6,242 nt of DNA from ZLKRG08 sp964565165 (GTDB lineage: Bacteria; Actinomycetota; Actinomycetes; Nanopelagicales; Nanopelagicaceae). Each line of letters opens with the position of its first letter. Positions within the stretch are counted from its first letter, which is position 1. Made by a program: the position numbers and the translations under genes. Below the pieces are notes generated by a model. The model ran no database searches and was not told the origin of the DNA. It worked only from the letters and a program-made list of their open reading frames with translations. The stretch lies in assembly GCA_964565165.1 (NCBI GenBank), contig CAZMDJ010000059.1:1-6242 (forward strand). Direction: 5' to 3'. Of this stretch, positions 1 to 5,343 are shown one piece after another.

Positions 1-62
1 TTAGAGTAACTTTCACAGAGATTATTTAGGATACGTAGCGTTCCACGAATTGAAAATAAATT

Positions 63-80
63 GAATCTAATATTGGATTC
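63..80. promoter_or_regulatory. 18-bp palindrome, candidate operator/promoter of the mini-LacI gene
   Basis: The sequence GAATCTAATATTGGATTC is an inverted repeat in which 8 of 9 base pairs match (only T68/G75 fails). It ends 5 bp before the ATG at 86. Its centre contains TAATAT (68-73), which resembles a -10 hexamer and would place the transcript start near 80, giving a leader of only a few bases. No convincing -35 lies 16-18 bp upstream, and no Shine-Dalgarno sequence precedes the ATG, so the mRNA may be nearly leaderless. The likely role as an autoregulatory operator is inferred from position and symmetry; the centre is TA, not the CG typical of LacI-family operators. Confidence 0.4.
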
Positions 81-85
81 CGTTT

Positions 86-466
86 ATGAAAAATGGCGTA
101 CGCGAAATCGCGAAATTAGCGAAAGTATCAATCGGTACGGTTTCAAATGTTATGAACCGCCCCGAAGTTGTTTCCCCTGAGACTGTTGAGCGCGTAAACG
201 CTGCAATGACCGAATTGGGATATGTAGTCGGAGCCCGCAAGAAGGGGCGCCGAGTCCTGGCTTTCGGCGAAACCGCCCAAGGCAAGGCAATCATCGAAAA
301 GGTGGCGCAGAACGGCCTCGAGGTCCAGGCGATCGACCTAGATGACGAAAGTAAGCGTGAAAAGCTCCTTCAATACCTATTAACTAATAAGTCCGCTGCG
401 GCAGCCCTCCTTGTGGTGACCCAGGCCGGGGCGATGGCTTCAGAGATCGGGAATATCCTCAACTAG
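86..466 (+). CDS. Short LacI-family-type HTH regulator lacking most of the effector domain
   Basis: This 126-residue protein begins with a typical LacI DNA-binding domain: residues 5-26 (VREIAKLAKVSIGTVSNVMN) form the helix-turn-helix, and residues 29-47 (VVSPETVERVNAAMTELGY) the third helix and the turn before the hinge. Full LacI-family repressors are about 330-350 residues, with a hinge helix carrying an ARxL-like motif and a two-lobed sugar-binding domain. Here the hinge is replaced by a short basic stretch (RKKGRR, 51-56). Residues 57-112 look at best like one shrunken alpha/beta lobe (helix, IEKVAQNGLEVQAIDLDDES, helix, ALLVV). The frame is closed by a stop 15 bp before the ATG, so no longer N-terminus is available, and no continuation of a LacI effector domain is seen after the TAG, because dnaK control DNA begins. 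It is probably a DNA-binding regulator, but its ligand and targets are unknown. G+C is about 53-60% in the lines counted, higher than the genes further right. It could be a decayed repressor or a stable reduced form; the intact frame favours the latter. Confidence 0.75.
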   Translation: MKNGVREIAKLAKVSIGTVSNVMNRPEVVSPETVERVNAAMTELGYVVGARKKGRRVLAFGETAQGKAIIEKVAQNGLEVQAIDLDDESKREKLLQYLLTNKSAAAALLVVTQAGAMASEIGNILN

Positions 467-490
467 CCCGCTGTTCCTCTAGTTAGAAAA

Positions 491-511
491 CCTGAGTCGC
501 GCCGACTCAAC
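491..511. promoter_or_regulatory. HAIR element 1 (HspR operator) upstream of dnaK
   Basis: CCTGAGT-N7-ACTCAAC matches the known HspR-associated inverted repeat CTTGAGT-N7-ACTCAAG at 6 of 7 positions in each arm with exactly the expected 7-bp spacer. The perfect core is TGAGTCG-CGC-CGACTCA (493-509). It lies 53 bp before the dnaK start, and its cognate repressor HspR is encoded at the end of the same operon, which makes the assignment strong. Confidence 0.9.
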
Positions 512-519
512 TTTATGAG
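492..519 (+). promoter_or_regulatory. Possible dnaK operon promoter overlapping the HAIR sites
   Basis: A weak sigma-70-like pair can be proposed: CTGAGT (492-497, 3/6 to TTGACA) and TATGAG (514-519, 4/6 to TATAAT) with a 16-bp spacer. It would start transcription near 526 and give a leader of about 38 nt containing the Shine-Dalgarno sequence. HspR bound at the two HAIR sites would cover both hexamers, as expected for repression. The match is poor and TAACAT (541-546) is another -10-like hexamer, though it sits too close to the ribosome-binding site to be attractive. Confidence 0.3.
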
Positions 520-534
520 TAATCTCGGCTCAGG
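514..534. promoter_or_regulatory. HAIR element 2 (degenerate HspR operator)
   Basis: TATGAGT-N7-GCTCAGG keeps the HAIR layout, with 5 of 7 consensus positions in each arm and the exact 7-bp spacer. Its centre (524) is 23 bp from the centre of element 1 (501), about two helical turns, so HspR dimers on both would lie on roughly the same face of the DNA. Multiple HAIR sites upstream of dnaK are known from Streptomyces. This is a weaker match than element 1. Confidence 0.65.
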
Positions 535-563
535 ATTCCCTAACATCTAAGGAGCAAGAAAAC

Positions 564-2387
564 ATGGCTAGAGCAGTTGGAATCGACCTAGGTACAACCA
601 ATAGTTGCGTCTCGGTTCTAGAAGGCGGAGAACCAACCGTCATCGCCAACGCAGAAGGCGCACGTACGACCCCGTCAATCGTCGCTTTCGCGAAGAATGG
701 CGAAGTTCTCGTAGGTGAAGTGGCGAAGCGCCAATCAGTAACCAACGTAGATCGCACTATTCGTTCAGTTAAGCGCCACATCGGCACAAACTGGAATATC
801 GATATCGATAATAAGAAGTACACCTCGCAGGAAATTTCTGCACGTGTATTACAAAAATTAAAGCGCGACGCCGAATCATATTTAGGCGAGACCGTTACTG
901 ATGCAGTTATTACCGTTCCTGCATATTTCAATGACGCACAGCGTCAAGCAACAAAAGAAGCTGGCGAAATTGCTGGCCTAAATGTTCTACGTATCATCAA
1001 CGAACCAACTGCAGCAGCGCTCGCATACGGTCTTGATAAGGGCGATAAAGAACAGACAATTTTAGTTTTCGACTTAGGTGGCGGAACATTCGACGTTTCA
1101 CTTCTTGAAATTGGCGATGGCGTTGTCGAAGTTAAAGCGACCAATGGTGATAACCATCTTGGTGGCGATGATTGGGATCAAGCACTTGTTGATCACTTGG
1201 TAAATACATTCCGCGCAACAAACGGTTTAGATTTAACAAAAGACAAGATGGCAATGCAGCGCGTTCGCGAAGCAGCTGAAAAAGCGAAGATTGAACTTTC
1301 ATCATCAATGCAAGCAACTGTAAATCTTCCATACATCACAGTGGATGCTGACAAGAATCCAATGTTCATGGACGAAACAATTACTCGCGCACAGTTCCAG
1401 CAACTATCAGCAGATCTACTTGCACGTTGCAAGAAGCCTGTTGAAGCGGTGCTAAAGGATGCAGGCATTCCAATTTCAAAGATTGATCACGTACTACTTG
1501 TTGGTGGTTCAACACGTATGCCAGCGGTTGTTGATCTAGTTAAGGAAATGACCGGCGGAAAAGAGCCAAATAAGGGCGTAAATCCTGATGAAGTAGTCGC
1601 AGTTGGTGCTTCACTTCAAGCTGGTGTTCTAAAGGGCGAAGTTAAGGACGTGCTACTTCTTGACGTAACACCACTATCACTTGGTATCGAAACCAAGGGC
1701 GGCGTTATGACAAAGTTAATCGAACGTAACACCACAATTCCTACAAAGCGCAGTGAAGTATTTACAACTGCTGATGACAATCAGCCAGCTGTACAGATTC
1801 AAGTTTTCCAGGGCGAACGCGAAATGGCTGCTTACAACAAGCGCCTCGGAATGTTCGAACTAACTGGACTTCCACCTGCACCACGCGGAGTTCCGCAGAT
1901 CGAAGTTACCTTTGATATCGATGCCAACGGAATCGTTCACGTATCAGCAAAGGATCTTGGAACTGGCAAGGAACAGAGCATGGTTATCTCTGGTGGCTCT
2001 GCACTTTCTAAAGAAGATATCGAACGCATGATGAAGGATGCGGAATCACACGCAGAAGAAGATAAGAAGCGTCGTGAAGAGGCAGAGATTCGCAACAACG
2101 GTGATGCACTTGTTTATCAAACAGAGAAGTTCATCAACGAAAATCGCGAGAAACTTTCTGAAGGCGAAGGCGCAGCGAAGCTCGCTGATGCAGAAGCTGC
2201 ACTTGCAGATCTTAAGAAGCTACTTGAAGGTGCTGATTACGATGGCATCAAGGCGGCAACTGAGAAGCTTGCACAACTTTCACAAGAACTTGGCGCAGCG
2301 CTTTATGCAGCTAATGCAGCAGGTGCTCCTCAAGGTAGTTCTTCAAACGATGATGGCATCCAAGATGCTGAGGTTGTTGAAGAGTAA
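564..2387 (+). CDS. dnaK: Molecular chaperone DnaK (Hsp70)
   Basis: ATP-dependent cytoplasmic Hsp70 that binds exposed hydrophobic segments of unfolded proteins and cycles with DnaJ and GrpE. The protein is 607 residues and complete. In the ATPase domain are the phosphate loop IDLGTTNS (7-14), Lys70 in the SVKRHIG motif, NEPTAAALAYG (146-156), DLGGGTFDVS (170-179), HLGGDDWD (198-205) and GGSTRMP (314-320). The interdomain linker VLLLDVTPLSLG follows at 363-374, then the beta-sandwich peptide-binding domain (to about 480), the helical lid (about 480-580), and a disordered tail ending DAEVVEE. The ATPase domain appears to lack the extra segment found in proteobacterial DnaK, as usual for Gram-positives. 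The ATG is fixed by TAAGGAG (548-554) nine bases upstream. First gene of the operon; its TAA overlaps the grpE start. Expected to be repressed by HspR at the HAIR sites and, by analogy with Streptomyces, to act itself as HspR corepressor. The first ~160 bp are richer in G+C than the rest of the gene. Confidence 0.99.
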   Translation: MARAVGIDLGTTNSCVSVLEGGEPTVIANAEGARTTPSIVAFAKNGEVLVGEVAKRQSVTNVDRTIRSVKRHIGTNWNIDIDNKKYTSQEISARVLQKLKRDAESYLGETVTDAVITVPAYFNDAQRQATKEAGEIAGLNVLRIINEPTAAALAYGLDKGDKEQTILVFDLGGGTFDVSLLEIGDGVVEVKATNGDNHLGGDDWDQALVDHLVNTFRATNGLDLTKDKMAMQRVREAAEKAKIELSSSMQATVNLPYITVDADKNPMFMDETITRAQFQQLSADLLARCKKPVEAVLKDAGIPISKIDHVLLVGGSTRMPAVVDLVKEMTGGKEPNKGVNPDEVVAVGASLQAGVLKGEVKDVLLLDVTPLSLGIETKGGVMTKLIERNTTIPTKRSEVFTTADDNQPAVQIQVFQGEREMAAYNKRLGMFELTGLPPAPRGVPQIEVTFDIDANGIVHVSAKDLGTGKEQSMVISGGSALSKEDIERMMKDAESHAEEDKKRREEAEIRNNGDALVYQTEKFINENREKLSEGEGAAKLADAEAALADLKKLLEGADYDGIKAATEKLAQLSQELGAALYAANAAGAPQGSSSNDDGIQDAEVVEE

Positions 2388-2863
2388 TGACTGAGAACGA
2401 ATCAACTAATGATTCGGTAGAAGTTGCAGCAGAAGTCGAAGATCAAAACTTCGACCTCACTGCCACTTTAACCGCAGATTTACAGCGCCTACAGGCCGAA
2501 TACAGCAATTACCGCAAGCGCGTAGAACGAGATCGCGCAGTGGCATCTGAAATCGCAGTGGCATCAGTACTTTCTGAGCTACTTTCAACTTTAGATGACA
2601 TCGATCGCGCATCACAGCACGGCGAACTTTCTGGTGGCTTTAAATCTGTCGCAGATCAATTAATTGCAACTACAACAAAACTTGGTTTAGAAAAATACGG
2701 CACCGATGGTGACGAATTTGATCCGCAGATTCACGAAGCTCTTATGCATGACACATCAGCAGATGTAACTGTGCCAACTGCTTCGAAAATTCTGCAACCA
2801 GGTTATAAATTTAAAGAGCGCGTACTGCGCCCTGCACGAGTATCGGTAACGGACCCAGAATAA
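2387..2863 (+). CDS. grpE: Nucleotide exchange factor GrpE (short form)
   Basis: Dimeric cochaperone that opens the DnaK ATPase domain to release ADP. The 158-residue product has an acidic, disordered N-terminus (1-25), a helix containing LQRLQAEYSNYRKRVERDR (32-50) that is the conserved start of the family core, a four-helix-bundle region (about 51-100), and the beta-domain contacting DnaK with the signatures EFDPQIHEAL (110-119) and LQPGYKFKERVLRPARVSV (136-154). It is shorter than E. coli GrpE (197 residues); the missing part is mostly the N-terminal region and long paired-helix stalk. The start codon overlaps the dnaK stop by one base (TAATG) with only a weak AAGAG upstream, so translation is probably coupled to dnaK. 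The start is also supported by the acidic N-terminus typical of GrpE. Confidence 0.97.
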   Translation: MTENESTNDSVEVAAEVEDQNFDLTATLTADLQRLQAEYSNYRKRVERDRAVASEIAVASVLSELLSTLDDIDRASQHGELSGGFKSVADQLIATTTKLGLEKYGTDGDEFDPQIHEALMHDTSADVTVPTASKILQPGYKFKERVLRPARVSVTDPE

Positions 2864-2865
2864 AA

Positions 2866-3774
2866 ATGGCAGCTAGAGATTTATACGAAAAAGACTTCTA
2901 TAAAGTACTTGGCGTATCTAAAACTGCTAGCGCCGATGAAATAAAGAAGAAGTATCGCCAGATGGCACGCGATCTACATCCAGATCAGAACAAGGGCGAT
3001 GCAAAGAAAGAAGAGCAGTTCAAAGAGGTCTCTGAGGCATACGACATTCTGTCTGATGCCAAGAAGCGCGCGGAATACGATGAAGCACGTTCACTGTTCG
3101 AACGCGGCGGAATGCCGCGCGGTGGACAGCAGCAATACCAAGGCGATTTCGGAGACATCTTCGGTGGCGGAAATCCAAACGATATCTTCGCAAATCTCTT
3201 CGGTGGTCGCCGTGGTCCTCGTAAAGGCCAAGATCTACAAACTGAAAGCACCATTACATTCCGCGAATCTGTTTACGGAACCACTTTAGATTTGCGTTTA
3301 AATGTTGAAGGTAGAGCGCAACAAATTACTGCGCGCGTTCCTGCCGGTGTACAAGATGGCGCAAAGATTCGCGTTAAAGGAAAAGGTGCACCTGGCGAAG
3401 CTGGTCCCGGAGATTTATTCATCTACCTTCATGTAAAGCATCATCCAGTCTTTGGCCGTAAGGGCGAAAACCTAACAATGACGCTACCTATTACCTTTGC
3501 AGAAGCAGCTCTTGGTGCGGATGTAAAGATTCCAACACTTGAGGGCAATGAAGTAACTGTGCGAATTGCACCAGGTACCCCAACAGGCCGCACTCTTCGC
3601 GTTAAAGGTAAAGGTGTTACAAAAGGCCATCACACCGGTGATTTATTGGTAACTGTTGATGTACAAGTTCCTCGTCGCGCTGAAGGAAAAGTTGAAGCTG
3701 CGATTAAAGCATTTGCAGAGGCAACTAAAGATGAAGATGTTCGCGCAGAATTTAGAGATAAGGCGCAACAATGA
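2866..3774 (+). CDS. dnaJ: J-domain cochaperone DnaJ, class B (no zinc finger)
   Basis: Hsp40 that delivers substrates to DnaK and stimulates its ATPase. The 302-residue protein has a J domain (about 9-72) with the essential HPD at 38-40. A Gly/Phe-rich region follows (about 80-118) with two DIF motifs (GDIFGG 95-100; DIFANLFGG 106-114). Then come two beta-barrel substrate-binding domains (about 121-190 and 195-270), each with a VKGKG motif (170-174; 246-250), and a C-terminal helix for dimerisation. It contains no cysteine, so the four CxxCxGxG zinc-binding repeats of class A DnaJ are absent. DnaJ1 encoded in the dnaK operon of Mycobacterium and Streptomyces is about 395-400 residues and has them. 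The architecture therefore resembles CbpA/class B proteins. The start lies 2 nt after the grpE stop without a clear Shine-Dalgarno sequence, implying coupling; the N-terminus LYEKDFYKVLGVSK matches actinobacterial DnaJ1 starts. The stop overlaps hspR. Confidence 0.96.
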   Translation: MAARDLYEKDFYKVLGVSKTASADEIKKKYRQMARDLHPDQNKGDAKKEEQFKEVSEAYDILSDAKKRAEYDEARSLFERGGMPRGGQQQYQGDFGDIFGGGNPNDIFANLFGGRRGPRKGQDLQTESTITFRESVYGTTLDLRLNVEGRAQQITARVPAGVQDGAKIRVKGKGAPGEAGPGDLFIYLHVKHHPVFGRKGENLTMTLPITFAEAALGADVKIPTLEGNEVTVRIAPGTPTGRTLRVKGKGVTKGHHTGDLLVTVDVQVPRRAEGKVEAAIKAFAEATKDEDVRAEFRDKAQQ

Positions 3775-4154
3775 GCAAAGAGTTAGAACGCAAAATTAAT
3801 GAACTTGATGAAGAGGCAGCGGTTTACGTTATCTCTGTTGCTGCAGAGCTATCTGGTTTACATCCGCAAACTCTCCGTCAATACGATCGTTTAGGTTTAG
3901 TTTCCCCTGGTCGCACTAGTGGAAGAAATCGTCGATATTCACTTCGTGATATTGCGCTACTTCGAAGCGTCACCAAATTAGTTGACGAAGGTATAAATCA
4001 CGTTGGAATCAAGCGCATCATCGAATTGGAATCCGCGATGGCTAATCTTTCAATCGAAGTTGCCAAGCTACGTATCGAAGTTGATGAATTACTTAAGAAA
4101 GATTCCGCAGTGATTATTTATAATTCAGAAGATTCAAACGGCTCTTCCAATTAG
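3771..4154 (+). CDS. hspR: Heat-shock repressor HspR (MerR family)
   Basis: DNA-binding repressor of the dnaK operon, acting at HAIR sites. The 127-residue protein has a MerR-type winged helix (about 18-86) with the HspR-typical VYVISVAAELSGLHPQTLRQ (18-37), YDRLGLVSPGRT (38-49), NRRYS (53-57) and LVDEGINHVGIKRIIELE (70-87). A heptad-like helix (about 88-110) follows for dimerisation, then a short polar tail. Length is close to mycobacterial HspR (about 126). No effector-binding domain is present, as normal for HspR; in Streptomyces DnaK serves as corepressor, so unfolded proteins relieve repression. The start overlaps the dnaJ stop (ATGA), with AAGG at 3760-3763 as a Shine-Dalgarno sequence. 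The last 41 bp overlap the 3' end of the opposing DUF1501 gene. clpB, often an HspR target or neighbour in Actinobacteria, is not in the window. Confidence 0.97.
   Translation: MSKELERKINELDEEAAVYVISVAAELSGLHPQTLRQYDRLGLVSPGRTSGRNRRYSLRDIALLRSVTKLVDEGINHVGIKRIIELESAMANLSIEVAKLRIEVDELLKKDSAVIIYNSEDSNGSSN
4114..4154. other. Tail-to-tail coding overlap of hspR and DUF1501 gene
   Basis: The hspR frame ends with TAG at 4152-4154, while the minus-strand DUF1501 frame ends with TAA at 4116-4114, so 41 bp encode both C-termini. There is no intergenic space, no strong GC hairpin and no T-tract of terminator quality on either strand here; the best stem nearby is the four-pair TTCC-AATTA-GGAA at 4146-4158. 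Transcripts from the two sides must end inside each other's coding sequence or be stopped by Rho. Confidence 0.85.
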
Positions 4155-5343
4155 GAATCACTCTTTCACCTTCCGTTTTAAGAATTTTCTCAATGACCGT
4201 GCTGTAAACATCTCGGAAATCCGTTGTAACTTCTAAATCACCATTGACGTTATTCTTTAAATTTGGCTGATCTCCAAAGAATCCACCATTTACTTTTTCA
4301 CCAATTAAGAACATTGGACCACTTGTACCGTGATCAGTTCCATCAGAAGCATTTGCAAATACTCTTCGACCAAATTCTGAGTAGACCAAAACAGTTACAT
4401 CGCTTCCATACTTAGTCTTTTTCACCTGCGCCATGAATTTACTGATTGCGCTAGAAACTGTGCCTAGAAGGACAGCTTGCGCACCCTTCTCATTTGCATG
4501 GGTATCAAAGCCACCCAATGATGCGCTCCAGACTCTTGTTGGCGCTCCAGCCGCAATTAGCTTGCCGATAATGTCTAATTGCTGCGACAACTCAGTATCA
4601 CCACCAGCATTTCCACCATCAATTGTTGGTAGATCTGGCGTTGAGATCGCTGGCTTTTCAAGGACCGGCGTAATGTCATCGGAAAGATTAAGTAGGTTTC
4701 TAACTGAGGTAGCGGCCAAAGACATTAATTTTGAATCTGTTATAGAAGGCTTTGAAACTAATTCGCAAGACTTACTTAGAGCTTTATTTGGCAACTTCAA
4801 TCCGCCAAGTGGCAAAGCACTTCCCATATATTTCTTACCAACCATTAATGGGGGTAATACTGAACCAATGCTGATAGCGCGCATAGGGTCATAAATTTGA
4901 GTATCTAAATATCGACCAATCCACCCAGAACTTTCATGTTCACCAGGCTTTCCACTTTGCCAAATTGCCATTGAAGTAAAGTGCGATCGATCTGATTTTG
5001 GATAACTTACGCCGCGAATAATCGCAACGTTCTTTTGATCCCATAAAGATTTAATTCCGGTCATCGAACCATTTAGGTATAAATCTTCACCAAGTGGCAG
5101 AACATCATTAATTCCATATGCGATTCCGGGACGAGAGCTTTGATAAATCGGATCATTTACAGGAACAACCGTATTTAAACCATCATTGCCACCATAGAGT
5201 GTGATTACTACCAAGATTGGCGTTCCGACTTCAAGTGGTCTTATTGCAGCTTGCGCCTCAATTTGATCGATTGATAATAATGGCGAAGCTAGACCTAGCG
5301 ACGCAGTGAGTTTAAGAAATTTTCTTCTTGAAAGAGTATCCAT
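4114..5343 (-). CDS. DUF1501 protein with twin-arginine signal (alkaline-phosphatase-like fold)
   Basis: A 409-residue exported protein of unknown function. The N-terminus has an exact Tat motif SRRKFLK (5-11), a hydrophobic stretch (12-24) and a plausible AxA cleavage site (AQA, about 30-32), so it should be exported folded. DUF1501 features are YGGNDGLNTVVP (50-61), RSHFTSMAIWQSG (119-131), GWIGRYLD (140-147), GGFDTHA (277-283), VLVYSEFGRR (318-327) and GTDHG (335-339). To my knowledge Pfam places DUF1501 in the alkaline phosphatase/sulfatase clan, and the conserved Asp/His residues of GGFDTHA and DHG would suit metal binding; enzyme activity is not established. The start overlaps the upstream DUF1800 stop by one base (TAATG read on the minus strand), with GGTGAG (5355-5350) as a weak Shine-Dalgarno sequence, so the two are probably cotranslated and work together. 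A segment rich in Gly/Asp/Thr around 236-252 looks like a flexible insert. Confidence 0.92.
   Translation of the reverse strand: MDTLSRRKFLKLTASLGLASPLLSIDQIEAQAAIRPLEVGTPILVVITLYGGNDGLNTVVPVNDPIYQSSRPGIAYGINDVLPLGEDLYLNGSMTGIKSLWDQKNVAIIRGVSYPKSDRSHFTSMAIWQSGKPGEHESSGWIGRYLDTQIYDPMRAISIGSVLPPLMVGKKYMGSALPLGGLKLPNKALSKSCELVSKPSITDSKLMSLAATSVRNLLNLSDDITPVLEKPAISTPDLPTIDGGNAGGDTELSQQLDIIGKLIAAGAPTRVWSASLGGFDTHANEKGAQAVLLGTVSSAISKFMAQVKKTKYGSDVTVLVYSEFGRRVFANASDGTDHGTSGPMFLIGEKVNGGFFGDQPNLKNNVNGDLEVTTDFRDVYSTVIEKILKTEGERVIPNWKSRLNLLNYK

Noticed and set aside
1..62. End of an upstream gene at the left edge
   Set aside because: Stops occur early (for example TAA at 7-9), but too few codons are visible to support any coding call; apart from the short AATTGAA repeat I see nothing in it.
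138..159. Imperfect inverted repeat CGGTT...AACCG within the mini-LacI gene
   Set aside because: Only five perfect pairs plus a bulged extension, and it falls on codons of the conserved recognition helix (GTVSNVMNR), so coding constraint explains it.
67..294. Minus-strand open frame of 75 codons
   Set aside because: It lies antisense to the LacI helix-turn-helix, shows no family features and would end over the palindrome; it is a shadow frame.
493..509. TGAGTCG-CGC-CGACTCA hairpin as intrinsic terminator of the mini-LacI gene
   Set aside because: It is followed by ACTTTATGAG rather than a T-tract and matches the HspR HAIR site with exact spacing, so an operator is the better explanation.
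467..563. CIRCE (HrcA) operator upstream of dnaK
   Set aside because: No TTAGCACTC-N9-GAGTGCTAA-like sequence is present; the repeats fit HAIR and hspR is in the operon.
530..931. Minus-strand open frame of 133 codons over the dnaK start
   Set aside because: Antisense to the strongly conserved DnaK ATPase domain, with no recognisable domain or start signal.
2038..2394. Plus-strand open frame of 118 codons inside the 3' part of dnaK
   Set aside because: Out-of-frame shadow of the DnaK lid, with a low-complexity Lys/Leu/Gln-rich product.
4433..4894. Plus-strand open frame of 153 codons inside the DUF1501 gene
   Set aside because: Antisense to conserved DUF1501 motifs; the product has no recognisable features and no ribosome-binding site was seen.
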